The notes: generated from the letters alone by a model not told the origin. A DNA stretch of 64,000 nt from Clostridioides difficile (GCA_024919175.1 CP103804.1:2542001-2606000); one strand, 5' to 3'; numbered from the stretch's first letter, positions 55,289 through 64,000 are shown. A program made the numbers and translations.

Positions 55289-56023
55289 TTACTTTTTCCT
55301 TGCAGAAACAAGTAACATCATAGGTCTACGTAATTCATCTTTCATTTCAGGAATTGTATTTAATAATTTCTCTTCTGGTTGAGGTTCAATGATTTCTAAT
55401 ATCTCAAATCCAGTTTTAACTAAAGTATTTAGATAAGTAGTTAATGTTTTATGATACTTTATAACTTCTTCCCCTAAAAAATTTGATTTTCTAAGTCCCT
55501 CTGTAAAATAGTTATCTACTGGCCAGTGTAAATTATTTCCATATTCATCACAGTGCCATTCTTGAGTGCCATATGCAGTGAATATGGGATGTTCAACAGA
55601 AAATACAAAATCTCCTCCACTCGAAAGACAATTGTTTATATTTTTACATATCTCTTCAAAGGATTGAATATAATGAAAGGCCAAAGAACTAATTACTACA
55701 TCAAAAGAATCTTTTGGAAAGTTAATATCCTCAATAGGCATACATATGTATTTTATATTATCAAATTTTGTTTTATTTCTTGCTTCTTTTAGCATCTTTT
55801 CTGAAATATCAATTCCAATAGCAGATTCTGCACCATTTTCAACTGCATATTGACAATGCCATCCAAAACCACACCCTAAATCTAATATTCGCTTTCCCTT
55901 AAAATCAGGTAACATTTTTTTTAGAGTGTGCCATTCTCCAGCACCTTCAAGCCCTTTTTTAGAACGGTCCATATTACTGTATTTGTCAAAAAATTCATTA
56001 TTGTCATATTTATTTTGTTTCAT
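55289..56023 (-). CDS. SAM-dependent class I methyltransferase
   Basis: This 244-aa protein has the class I fold signature: ILDLGCGFGWHCQYA (motif I, about 51-65), AIGIDISEKMLKEA, and the post-I/II region DSFDVVISSLAFHYI. This is the UbiE/Methyltransf_11 type. The substrate cannot be read from sequence. TGGAGG precedes the ATG. A short tandem repeat lies upstream. Confidence 0.85.
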   Translation of the reverse strand: MKQNKYDNNEFFDKYSNMDRSKKGLEGAGEWHTLKKMLPDFKGKRILDLGCGFGWHCQYAVENGAESAIGIDISEKMLKEARNKTKFDNIKYICMPIEDINFPKDSFDVVISSLAFHYIQSFEEICKNINNCLSSGGDFVFSVEHPIFTAYGTQEWHCDEYGNNLHWPVDNYFTEGLRKSNFLGEEVIKYHKTLTTYLNTLVKTGFEILEIIEPQPEEKLLNTIPEMKDELRRPMMLLVSARKK

Positions 56024-56036
56024 TTAATTTCCTCCA

Positions 56037-56078
56037 TTTTAACTGTACTTTTTTAACTGTACTTTTTTAACTATATTC
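56037..56078. repeat. 14-bp tandem repeat, three units
   Basis: TTTTAACTGTACTT occurs twice in tandem followed by a third diverged unit, TTTTAACTATATTC, just upstream of the methyltransferase gene. Confidence 0.85.
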
Positions 56079-56415
56079 ATTAGAATATAAAATGTAAATT
56101 TTTACTACCTTACATAAAATATTTTTAAATTTATAGAATTAAATTATTGTTTATATGAATTAATTTAATGTCTATTATTAATAAATTTTGCACCTACATA
56201 ATTTATATAAAAATATTATTGTTTTAATTTTATATCTTAATTTACAAATAATCAATATAATCTGCTTAATATAATCGATTACTTAAAAAATTCAAATATA
56301 AAAATTATTTTTAAGTTTTTGTAGAAATAAATTTTAAATGTATATATTTTTGTAACAACTGCAATAAATATTTAATATTATATATTATTCGGATGTCTTA
56401 TGGGAGGTATTTATT
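56079..56415. other. Very A+T-rich divergent spacer
   Basis: About 340 bp with no ORF or recognisable riboswitch. It should hold the promoter of the truncated binding-protein gene. Confidence 0.4.
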
Positions 56416-56994
56416 ATGTTTAAAAAAATAATCGCAATTGCAAGTTCTATTGTTATGAGCACAATATGTTTAACTGGATGTGATTTTAACTCTAATGATG
56501 AAAATGATAAGTCTGCTTCATCTAAAGACTTAGATAAAGTAACTATTGCAGAAGTTACTCATTCTGTTTTTTATGCCCCACAATATGCTGCTATTACAAA
56601 AGGATTCTTTGAGGATGAAGGAATAAAGGTAGACCTTATAAATACTCAAGGTGCGGATAAAACTATGGCAGCTTTGATTTCAGGTGAAGCAAATGTAGGT
56701 TTAATGGGTCCTGAAGCTTCCATATATGTATATAATCAAAACAAAAACGATTATGCTGTAAACTTTGCTCAATTAACTAAAAGAGATGGTAGTTTTTTAG
56801 TTGCCAGAGAAAAAATGCCTAATTTTTCCTATGATGATTTGAAAGGTAAAGAAATATTAGGTGGTAGAAAAGGTGGAGTTCCGCTAATGACTTTTGAATA
56901 TGTTCTAAAAGACAAAGGACTTACTATTGGAGAAAATTTAAAATCAGGCAATGTTAATGTAAGAACTGATGTACAAAAATCAGTCTGTTTATAA
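56416..56994 (+). pseudogene. Truncated ABC importer substrate-binding lipoprotein
   Basis: The first 190 codons of an NMT1/SsuA-type binding protein: lipobox LTGC (C22), then VFYAPQYAAITKGFFEDEG and SGEANVGLMGPEASIY. Family members run to about 320-340 aa. Here the frame ends abruptly after NVRTDVQKSVCL and a terminator follows. The second lobe of the protein is missing, so ligand binding should fail. It may once have served the importer at 38-44 kb. GGGAGG precedes the ATG. Confidence 0.75.
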
Positions 56995-57054
56995 CTGTTA
57001 TTTATATCATACATATTGTATAATTATTACTGAATTTAATTTCAAGATAATATA

Positions 57055-57095
57055 AAAAAGACATAGATGAATTATTATTCATTTATGTCTTTTTT
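57055..57095. terminator. Bidirectional terminator
   Basis: AAAAAAGACATA plus ATGAAT pair with ATTCAT and TATGTCTTTTTT between convergent genes. Confidence 0.88.
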
Positions 57096-57105
57096 ATATT
57101 ATTTA

Positions 57106-58347
57106 TTAATTAACTTGATGTTTTTTAAAGTTGTTCTTAGCAAAAGGTAAAAAAATAATTGAGAGTATTAAACCTGTAAGAATAATCATTGTAGGCAAAT
57201 CTATTACTAAGCTTCCAAAACTGTAGCTTATATACTCGGAAAATGAGAATGAAATAGCATTTGATGGCAAAATTCTAAGAATTTGATTATACAGCCTGTT
57301 TGTCTCACTATATTTTAAGAATAGTGGTATAAATAGTAACACTATATCTGTAATTAAAACTGGAAAAGGCGATTTCATGTAAGATGATAATAAAAGTGTA
57401 AATCCAATTAATGCTATTAATATCATATAGATAACCAAAATACTTAATAAAGTTGCTTGTAAAAACGTAATTGGGTATGGTGTTGAGCTTACTGTAAGTT
57501 GTAATGGTAAATTCCATCCATCTATTCCAAAAGACAATAGAAGAATTCCAATAGATACAATTGTATTTATTGTAAAAACAATTGTCCCAAATAAAAAGGA
57601 ACTTATTATTTTAGCTGTTATAACTTTTGTTTTTCCATACTTAGAGGACAATATCACTGAATCAGTACCTGATTGATATTCTCCTGAAAATACAGAAGCT
57701 ACACTTATACAGATAGCTAATATAGTGAAAATTAGTAAGTCTCTACCTAATAAAAAATAATTCCACCCTTCATAATATCCATTTAAGTAAGGTTCATTTA
57801 TTTTCTTATTCTTAGACAACCAAAACACTTTTTCTTTTTGTGTGTAATTTCCATCTGAATATTCACTGTTTAATATTGTATTTACTTTTTCATTTCTAAA
57901 CTTATAAAAATTAGTTCTATTTTTTAATGATATTGATTGAAGTATCATAGAATTAAAATCATTTGGCTCACGGTAAGATTCTGTTATAAAGCTATAAAAA
58001 GTTTTATTTGGATAAAAGAATCTCCAATAAACATCTTGCTTAAAATTTGAAAACCCATTTTCATCTTTTACAATATTATTTGGATTATTAAATATTTTTT
58101 GATATTCTCTGATTGAGTTTTCTACTTTTTTATCTGTTATGTATCCCTCATTTAATTTGGATTGTTGTTTTGAAAGTTCAATAGCTTGTAGCCCTCTATA
58201 CTCTTTTCCATTATCATCGTAAGATTTTTCTTTGAGTGGCATTAAGGCAAAAAGAAATATACTTAAAACTAAACTTCCTAAAATAACTGCTATTGTAGAT
58301 TTTCTTTTTATTATCTTTTTTAATTCGAATTTAATTAGTGTAGACAT
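57106..58347 (-). CDS. ABC-2 type exporter permease
   Basis: This 413-aa membrane protein has an N-terminal segment (about 17-36), a long extracytoplasmic loop to about 190, then five segments. The first of these (FTILAICISVASVFSGEYQSG) has the SGEY motif of ABC-2 permeases. Start ATG 58347 (MSTLIKFELKKIIKRKST) behind GAGGAG. It lies 20 bp after the ATPase in the ECF sigma operon. Substrate unknown; bacteriocin or lipid export is plausible. Confidence 0.8.
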   Translation of the reverse strand: MSTLIKFELKKIIKRKSTIAVILGSLVLSIFLFALMPLKEKSYDDNGKEYRGLQAIELSKQQSKLNEGYITDKKVENSIREYQKIFNNPNNIVKDENGFSNFKQDVYWRFFYPNKTFYSFITESYREPNDFNSMILQSISLKNRTNFYKFRNEKVNTILNSEYSDGNYTQKEKVFWLSKNKKINEPYLNGYYEGWNYFLLGRDLLIFTILAICISVASVFSGEYQSGTDSVILSSKYGKTKVITAKIISSFLFGTIVFTINTIVSIGILLLSFGIDGWNLPLQLTVSSTPYPITFLQATLLSILVIYMILIALIGFTLLLSSYMKSPFPVLITDIVLLFIPLFLKYSETNRLYNQILRILPSNAISFSFSEYISYSFGSLVIDLPTMIILTGLILSIIFLPFAKNNFKKHQVN

Positions 58348-58367
58348 GTTTATCTCCTCACACATAT

Positions 58368-59234
58368 TTATAGTACTTCATTAAAACAATATAAATATAA
58401 ATCTTCTAATGTTTCTCTTATATTACATGCATTATCATGTGGCTTTGTGTCACTTATAATTCTGAGTATAGCAACACCTTCAGAGTGATGAATATTTGCT
58501 AAACAATATTTATTACCCATATAATCTACTTCATTTTCATTAACTACACATTTCCACACCTTATCTTTTATTTTTGATGTTACTGCTTCTACTGAGCCAT
58601 CCAAAATGATATTGCCTTTTTTCAGTATTAAAATTTTATCTGCAATATGTTCTACATCAGATACAATATGAGTAGATAAAATTACAATCTTTTCCTTAGA
58701 AAACTCTGAAATCAAATTACGAAAACGAACTCTTTCTTTTGGGTCTAAACCGGCTGTTGGTTCATCTAATAATAATATTTTAGGGTCATTAAGTAATGTC
58801 TGAGCAAATCCAAGTCTTTGTTTCATACCACCAGAAAATGTTCTTATTTTTTTATTAACGACATCTGATAATCCAACCATCTCTAATAGCTCCTGTGATT
58901 TTTCTTTTGCGTAACTAGGAATTAACCCTTTTAATGAAGCTATATATAACATAAACTCTTTTGCAGTAAAGTCTGGATAATATCCAAAGTCTTGAGGGAG
59001 ATATCCAATCATATCTCTAAAGTCTTCTCCCATATCTAAATTATTATTACCATCTACCTTCACTTCTCCAGAAGTTGGTCTTAATATCCCACAAATCATT
59101 CTAATAAGAGTTGTTTTTCCTGCTCCATTTTCTCCCAAAAACCCATATATACCTTCACTTAGCTTGAATTCTATCCTATCTACTATAATTTTGTTATCAT
59201 ATTGTTTTGTTAGACGTTCTAAACTTAGTTCCAT
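58368..59234 (-). CDS. ABC-2 exporter ATP-binding protein
   Basis: This 288-aa CcmA-type ATPase has Walker A GENGAGKTT, Q loop YLPQDFGYYP, signature FSGGMKQR, Walker B ILLLDEPTAGLDP and H loop LSTHIV, plus a C-terminal extension of about 75 residues. AGGAGG precedes the ATG. It partners the ABC-2 permease downstream. Confidence 0.92.
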   Translation of the reverse strand: MELSLERLTKQYDNKIIVDRIEFKLSEGIYGFLGENGAGKTTLIRMICGILRPTSGEVKVDGNNNLDMGEDFRDMIGYLPQDFGYYPDFTAKEFMLYIASLKGLIPSYAKEKSQELLEMVGLSDVVNKKIRTFSGGMKQRLGFAQTLLNDPKILLLDEPTAGLDPKERVRFRNLISEFSKEKIVILSTHIVSDVEHIADKILILKKGNIILDGSVEAVTSKIKDKVWKCVVNENEVDYMGNKYCLANIHHSEGVAILRIISDTKPHDNACNIRETLEDLYLYCFNEVL

Positions 59235-59271
59235 ACTATTCCTCCTAATACTATATATTGTTATTTATTAT

Positions 59272-60033
59272 TTAGATAATAATGTTTTCAAATGAACAAA
59301 GATGCTTCCATGTTTTTTTTATTTCATATGTTAATATTACTGATGTCACTAAAAAAATAATTAACCATTGGTCTATTGCTTCAAATTGATATATACTATT
59401 TTTGAAAGTAGCAAGCATGAATATTAACAAGACAAGAGATATACCATAAATCATACAATAGTAATTTGTATGTTTACCTTTATTTCTATTTATAATTTCT
59501 AAGCATCCAATAGACATTAAGTTAAAAGGTACTAATATGTAAATTATTATATACAAGATATTGATATCAATTATTTGTTTTGCTAGTAATAAAATAATAC
59601 TCATAAGTAATAAATCACTTACTCCAAAAACAATCATTCTAGTAGCAATAATTTTATGTAATGTATTTTTAGTTGAAAATTCTATCTCTAATACGCTATT
59701 GTTATATACTTTTGCTATTTCTTCTATATTAGTTAATATAAAAAGTGGAGCTGCTACAGAAACCAAGGCTAACATCTCATAAAATGAATTAGTTTCTTTT
59801 GCTGAATTGAATAACAATGAACATATTGTACATAACACCAAAAGCTGTATAATCCAAGTTCTTTTTCGTATAAAACCAATTTGAGATATAAAAAAATCTA
59901 TACTATTCATTCTTTTATCAGCACTATTAAATGTTATTCTATGTATTGTTTCAATAGTATTTTGAAAAGCTGAAGCTTCATATTTAGGAACTGTATACTC
60001 CATTAAACTTTCTTTGATTTTTTTATTATTCAT
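59272..60033 (-). CDS. Membrane protein linked to ECF sigma factor, possible anti-sigma
   Basis: This 253-aa protein has a soluble N-terminus (about 1-55) followed by six membrane segments (about 57-235). Its start overlaps the sigma gene stop (ATGA), the usual position of an anti-sigma factor. The N-terminus is short and lacks a zinc anti-sigma motif, so the role is inferred from position only. Confidence 0.6.
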   Translation of the reverse strand: MNNKKIKESLMEYTVPKYEASAFQNTIETIHRITFNSADKRMNSIDFFISQIGFIRKRTWIIQLLVLCTICSLLFNSAKETNSFYEMLALVSVAAPLFILTNIEEIAKVYNNSVLEIEFSTKNTLHKIIATRMIVFGVSDLLLMSIILLLAKQIIDINILYIIIYILVPFNLMSIGCLEIINRNKGKHTNYYCMIYGISLVLLIFMLATFKNSIYQFEAIDQWLIIFLVTSVILTYEIKKTWKHLCSFENIII

Positions 60034-60545
60034 AATTTACCTCCTTCCATATATTTCTCTAATTTTTTTAAAGCCATATTCATCCGATACTTTGTAACAG
60101 ACACACTTGAATCCATAATTTTAGCAATATCCTTAAATTTTAAATCATGATAATACCGCAAAATAACTACTTCAAACTCTACTTCTGGTAATTTAGACAA
60201 AGCTTCCTTTACAAATATTTTATTTTCCATAGCTACTAATTCTTGCTTAGATTCTTCTTTGTCTAGTGACTCTAAATAGATGGGTTGTTTTTTCTTCCAA
60301 AAATCCTTACACTTATTTCTAGCAATAACATATAAATAATTTTCAAATTTACCATAGTCTTTATAATTACTTATATTTTTTATAACTGTTACAAATACAT
60401 CTTGAGTCAAGTCCTGAGCAGTCATTTTATTATCTACATGGCGATAACAATAACAATAGACGCTATTATAATGTTTTTCTATTAAAGAATCAAACAATTC
60501 TCTTTTACCTGCTTTTATTTGTGCTATAATCTTAGCATCACTCAC
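60030..60545 (-). CDS. ECF-type RNA polymerase sigma factor
   Basis: This 171-aa sigma factor has region 2 (LIEKHYNSVYCYCYRHVD, then AQDLTQDVFVTVIKNI) and region 4 (LPEVEFEVVILRYYHDLKFK, then SVSVTKYRMNMALKKLEKYM). Start GTG 60545 with GGAGGTGA upstream; the ATG at 60563 precedes that site. First gene of sigma - membrane protein - ABC ATPase - ABC-2 permease, so it probably controls the exporter and itself. Confidence 0.9.
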   Translation of the reverse strand: MSDAKIIAQIKAGKRELFDSLIEKHYNSVYCYCYRHVDNKMTAQDLTQDVFVTVIKNISNYKDYGKFENYLYVIARNKCKDFWKKKQPIYLESLDKEESKQELVAMENKIFVKEALSKLPEVEFEVVILRYYHDLKFKDIAKIMDSSVSVTKYRMNMALKKLEKYMEGGKL

Positions 60546-60570
60546 TATTATCACCTCCGTCATTATATAT

Positions 60571-60594
60571 AACGATTCAACTTCAAAAAAAGTT
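60571..60594 (-). promoter_or_regulatory. Possible ECF-dependent autoregulatory promoter
   Basis: On the minus strand AAC (60594-60592) and CGTT (60574-60571) are 17 bases apart, the layout of ECF promoters (AAC...CGT), just upstream of the sigma gene. Confidence 0.4.
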
Positions 60595-60766
60595 AGTATT
60601 AAAAAATTTAATTTTCTATTTTTATAATCATTTCTAAGTATAACTATTCTCTATAAAGTAAGTATAAATATTATCTGATATTTTATATCTATTAAAGAAA
60701 AACACAGTATTAAAATTATTATATAAAGTTAATAAATTATGGTTTAGTGAATTTTTATTCTAATTT

Positions 60767-60807
60767 AAAAAGACAGATATTTCAATAGAAACTATCTGTC
60801 TTCTTTT
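60767..60807 (-). terminator. Terminator of PadR/esterase operon
   Basis: AGACAGATA pairs with TATCTGTCT; T's follow on the minus strand. Nothing else was seen between 60595 and 60866. Confidence 0.8.
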
Positions 60808-60866
60808 AATTTAGGTATCTGTTTTAAATTTACATATGGTGTGTATTTAAAGTTTTTTTCTTCATG

Positions 60867-61394
60867 CTAATTCTCATTTTTAATATCATTTAATAGTTTC
60901 TCAAACCATTCAATATTTACTATATGATGAGAACGAGAATTTTCTAACATTCTTTTAAAATAATGTAGATTTGTTTTATCATTTTTTATGGATTCATCTA
61001 ATAAAGAAATTCTTACTTGAGTCTGATTGATTTGTGTCTCTAACAATTCTATTAATTTTTCTTTTTTATAATCATTGGCAAATAATAATGCTGAGTAAAA
61101 AGATAAATTTACATAATCTGTTTTAGAACCATACTTATACATCAATTTTTCAAACTCTTGATTTCCTAGTTCAGTAATTATGTAATTATGTGTTTCTCTG
61201 CTATTTTTAGATTGTTTGATTTCAATTTTCTCAAGAAATTTTTTTTCCTCAAGTTGTTGAAGATTATAATAGAAAGAACCTTTAGTAAAATTTACAATAT
61301 ACTTATAATGTTTCTTTTCCATTAATGCTAATAATTCATATCCGTAAGAATTAGGATTTTGTCTTAATAATCCTAAAATTAACAATGGTATCAA
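60867..61394 (-). CDS. PadR family transcriptional regulator
   Basis: This 175-aa regulator has the PadR winged helix (LLILGLLRQNPNSYGYELLA, then KGSFYYNLQQLEEKKFLEK) and a helical C-terminal dimerisation region. AAAGAGGTG precedes the ATG. It is 34 bp downstream of the SGNH esterase gene and co-transcribed with it. The two palindromes at the operon promoter are its likely operators. Confidence 0.88.
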   Translation of the reverse strand: MIPLLILGLLRQNPNSYGYELLALMEKKHYKYIVNFTKGSFYYNLQQLEEKKFLEKIEIKQSKNSRETHNYIITELGNQEFEKLMYKYGSKTDYVNLSFYSALLFANDYKKEKLIELLETQINQTQVRISLLDESIKNDKTNLHYFKRMLENSRSHHIVNIEWFEKLLNDIKNEN

Positions 61395-61428
61395 AAAATC
61401 ACCTCTTTCCTATATAATGAATATTTCT

Positions 61429-62277
61429 CTAAACATTATTGAGATTAATAATTTGAGACTCAAACTCATCATATGATATCTTTCCTAACCCCAAATTCAT
61501 ACTGTTTATATATATCTTTTCCATCTTTGTATACTCTCTAGGATGGTTATATTCTATAAATTTATTTTCGTTATCTAGTCTCTCCATTACATGGTTTTTT
61601 TTAGAAAAGGCTTCAAAGTAACGTAATCCAAATTTTCTTTGAGAAACAGCATCAATATGAATACCATCAGGATTAGATGTTAAACCTGATGCTGTAACAA
61701 AATAACAATTATCTTGCTCTAAAGCAAATTTTTGTAATTCTTGATTGATAAACTTATACTCAGTACAATTTTTCCCAAAACCTACTTTTCCTAAGAAATC
61801 ACCTAGACCACCAATAATAAAAGGGATATTTTTAATATCCAATTCCTTTCTAAGAGTATCAATGATATGAAGTAACTTTTCATAATAAAATTTATAATTA
61901 CCATTATTACTATCAGTTTCACCTTGATGCCATAAGATTCCTGTCAAGTCACTGCTTTGCATAGCAAATTTAGCTTCACTTATTGCATGTTTAAAAAGTA
62001 CACCTTCTGTATTCCATTCATCTATGGAACTTCCCCCTTCAGCACAAGGAATCAATCCAATCATATCTTCTTGATTTTCACAACACCATGCATCTGCAAA
62101 TGATGCAGCAAGGCTAATTCCAGAAACTGGGCGGTCATAATTAATAGGTTCTGTCATCATTTGCCATCTACCATTACGTAACATCTGTATCCTTTCATTA
62201 TAAATTGGAGTCACTTCGTTAATAAACCCTCTACCAGCCATATTAGACTGACCTAGCATCAAAAATGATTTAATCAT
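61429..62277 (-). CDS. SGNH/GDSL esterase (sialate O-acetylesterase-like)
   Basis: This 282-aa carbohydrate-esterase-type protein has the catalytic serine in MLGQSNMAGRG, GGSSIDEW, ILWHQGETDSN and the late Asp-His pair in NPDGIHIDAVSQRKFG, matching the SASA/DUF303 family. It should remove acetyl groups from glycans. No signal peptide, so it probably acts in the cytoplasm. A C-terminal stretch after about residue 235 is extra. Start ATG 62277, 8 bases after AAAGGA; earlier in-frame ATGs overlap that site. Confidence 0.85.
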   Translation of the reverse strand: MIKSFLMLGQSNMAGRGFINEVTPIYNERIQMLRNGRWQMMTEPINYDRPVSGISLAASFADAWCCENQEDMIGLIPCAEGGSSIDEWNTEGVLFKHAISEAKFAMQSSDLTGILWHQGETDSNNGNYKFYYEKLLHIIDTLRKELDIKNIPFIIGGLGDFLGKVGFGKNCTEYKFINQELQKFALEQDNCYFVTASGLTSNPDGIHIDAVSQRKFGLRYFEAFSKKNHVMERLDNENKFIEYNHPREYTKMEKIYINSMNLGLGKISYDEFESQIINLNNV

Positions 62278-62327
62278 TATCATCATCCTTTCTTAACTTC
62301 TTATTATACTTATTTAATTGTTTATAA

Positions 62328-62381
62328 TAGTCTAATTGGACTACATATATCTATATTAAGTCTAATTAGACTATAAGTCAA
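62328..62381 (-). promoter_or_regulatory. Promoter with two palindromic operators
   Basis: On the minus strand TTGACT (62381-62376), 17 bp, TAATAT (62358-62353). The spacer contains the perfect palindrome AGTCTAATTAGACT (62359-62372). A second copy, TAGTCTAATTGGACTA (62328-62343), covers the start region, with centres 30 bp apart. This is a textbook repressor arrangement, probably for PadR. Confidence 0.8.
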
Positions 62382-62506
62382 CTCTATCACTAAAAATAAA
62401 ACTTTTACCGTAAGTATTTTTCTTAGGTGTATTTCAAGAAATGAATATATTATCTGATACTTATCGGTAATAATTTAGAATTTACATGTTATTGAAAATA
62501 GAAATA

Positions 62507-62550
62507 AAAGCTCCTTTAAAATATTTATATACTTAAAGTAAGCTTTTATT
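62507..62550 (-). terminator. Terminator of acetyltransferase gene
   Basis: AAAAGCT and TTTAA pair with TTAAA and AGCTTTT, and T's follow on the minus strand. Confidence 0.65.
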
Positions 62551-62634
62551 TTACAATAACTATGTTCGATTCTTGATATTAGCTCTTATGATAAAAATAA
62601 TTTAAGATAAAGTTTATGCAGAATCTATATTTTA

Positions 62635-63135
62635 TTAGAAAGTATGGACGTATCGTACATCAGTAATTTTTTTACCCATAATCTCAATAGTATATACATC
62701 ATTATTACAATAAAATCCATGTTTTTCATAAAATTTTCTTGCTCTTTGATTTTCTTCTAATACCCAAAGATAAATATTACTGAATCCTGTCAATTTCATA
62801 TCATCTAAAGTACTTTGAAATATTTCATTTCCAACGCCTTTTCCAAAATATTGAGGAAGTAAATACAATGAAACTATTTCCCCCCACTCTTTTAAAGTAT
62901 CATCTCTTGAATTGCCATAAGCAATACAACCAATCGGTTTATTATTATCAAAAATCATTTTAGCTGTTATTTTATTATTTCCAATTAAATCTTTAAAAGT
63001 TTCAACCCAAAAATCATCCTTTAAATTGTTCAAATAATCTTGTGGTATAATTCCCTTATATGCTATTCTCCAACTTTGAGCATAAATTTTACTTATATCT
63101 TCTACATCATCTATTACGGCTTTTCTAATTTCCAT
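62635..63135 (-). CDS. GNAT N-acetyltransferase
   Basis: This 166-aa GNAT protein begins MEIRKAVIDDVEDISKIYAQ and has the acetyl-CoA loop LYLLPQYFGKGVGNEIFQ (about 94-111) and NQRARKFYEKHGF, typical of small-molecule or protein acetyltransferases. AGGAGG precedes the ATG. Monocistronic; substrate unknown. Confidence 0.88.
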   Translation of the reverse strand: MEIRKAVIDDVEDISKIYAQSWRIAYKGIIPQDYLNNLKDDFWVETFKDLIGNNKITAKMIFDNNKPIGCIAYGNSRDDTLKEWGEIVSLYLLPQYFGKGVGNEIFQSTLDDMKLTGFSNIYLWVLEENQRARKFYEKHGFYCNNDVYTIEIMGKKITDVRYVHTF

Positions 63136-63459
63136 ATTCTCCTCCTTAAATATAAAATCTTTATGATAGTTATTTTTTATTTTATAATCTTTTGTAATAA
63201 TAGGCCTTTAAAATTATGTAATTTAATTTAATAAGAGTATACCAGTTTTCTTTTATACAATAAATTAAATTTTAATAATATTTTACAATAATACTTATAT
63301 TTAAAATCTTAATAATATTTTATAAAAGATAAAATTATAATATATAATCAAAGTTTCAATGAGTATATTATTAGTTAAGGATTTATTATAAATTAAATGT
63401 TTGAATTTCAATATTAAATTTTTAAATATATTTGTCCCATTTTATTTCATAAAGAAGTG
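63136..63459. other. A+T-rich non-coding gap
   Basis: No gene, repeat or known regulatory structure was recognised. Confidence 0.4.
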
Positions 63460-63741
63460 CTAATTACTAGCAACTTCCTTATTTAATTTTTGCACTTTTA
63501 GTTCTATATCTATAATTATTTTTTCTATTGCTTCATATATTCTATTATCTTTCTCTAGTTTTTCTTCTACTGTAAACTTTCTTCCTAGGATTGTTTCAGG
63601 AGATACTACATGGCATATAGTATTTCCATGTAGCACTGTCATGGATATTTTATAACCATCATCATCTGTTGGAACACCTACATCATTATCAAGGTATGTT
63701 ATAGTAGTCGTACCATCCAAATCTTTTTCTATCTTTGGCAT
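63460..63741 (-). CDS. 93-aa protein of unknown function
   Basis: This soluble acidic protein (MPKIEKDLDGTTTITYLDND, ending VQKLNKEVASN) has a beta-rich first half and a helical charged second half (EKLEKDNRIYEAIEKII). A very good GGAGGAGGGG ribosome site indicates that it is translated. No family recognised and no partner gene adjacent. The 259 bases after its start (63742-64000) contain no gene. Confidence 0.6.
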   Translation of the reverse strand: MPKIEKDLDGTTTITYLDNDVGVPTDDDGYKISMTVLHGNTICHVVSPETILGRKFTVEEKLEKDNRIYEAIEKIIIDIELKVQKLNKEVASN

Positions 63742-64000
63742 GCAAATCCCCTCCTCCTTTTATATTTTATGTCTATTAAAAATTGTCCTATTCTTAATTA
63801 GTATTTATAAATATTTGAGTATTGTAACTTGTGGAAAATAGCAATATATAGCCAAATACTCCATAGAGTTAAGTACTCGATTAGACAGCTTATATATCAA
63901 ATTAAAAACTAGTGTATTCTAATAAAATTAAGTGCTAAACTATGATATACTAAATATAAAAAAGTTATATAATTAATAACTTTAATACTTAAGCTAATTT

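Noticed and set aside
1..64000. CRISPR arrays, tRNA and rRNA genes
   Set aside because: Reading the window showed no regularly spaced repeats, no tRNA-like CCA-ended cloverleaves and no rRNA signature; short tandem repeats at 56037 are too few and too short.

Overview
The window is low-GC Firmicutes DNA, almost certainly a Clostridioides difficile chromosome. I infer this from the strong A+T bias, spoVS, a LexA with a GAAC-N4-GTTT SOS box, an accB-accC-accD-accA operon, a GEMM-I type c-di-GMP riboswitch, and an amidase resembling C. difficile phage endolysins. No rRNA, tRNA or CRISPR array was seen.

Layout. 0-5.7 kb: a TetR regulator, then a two-component system with an FtsX-type ABC exporter. 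5.8-9.9 kb: a CofE-like ligase divergent from a LysR regulator, an acetyltransferase and a YitT membrane protein. 10.4-15.1 kb: a histidine kinase without a response regulator, followed by a second FtsX-type exporter. 15.4-26.9 kb: core genes (HesB-like protein, trmB, the acc operon behind a FapR-like operator, spoVS, an ACT protein, a tyrosine recombinase, lexA). 27-33.8 kb: a third FtsX exporter, an AgrC/AgrA-like pair and a metallo-beta-lactamase-fold lipoprotein. 34-38 kb: a diguanylate cyclase, a candidate sRNA and a MotA/MotB-like pair.

38.2-44.1 kb holds the most striking feature. A nitrate/sulfonate-type ABC importer ATPase gene is split by a 4,371-bp element carrying peptide chain release factor 3 (prfC), small ORFs and a large serine recombinase. 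The junctions share a GA dinucleotide core flanked by imperfect inverted arms. Removing the element restores the ATPase frame exactly. The recombinase gene itself crosses the right attachment site, so its C-terminus differs between the integrated and circular forms.

44.6-49.1 kb: a small ORF, a deoxycytidylate deaminase, an endolysin-like amidase, DUF948 and YtxH proteins, a structured RNA with its own promoter and terminator, a PBECR-like nuclease, and a c-di-GMP riboswitch ahead of a YbaK-type deacylase. 49.2-54.3 kb: a GC-richer, probably acquired block (fourth FtsX exporter plus VanRS-like regulators). 54.8-64 kb: a monooxygenase-like protein, a methyltransferase, a truncated importer binding protein, an ECF sigma/ABC-2 operon, and a PadR/SGNH-esterase operon with two palindromes at its promoter.

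Taken together the window is rich in envelope-stress and peptide-efflux modules (four FtsX-type exporters, one ABC-2 exporter, three complete two-component systems, one orphan kinase, one ECF sigma factor). Protein identities rest on motif recognition by eye; no database search was possible.
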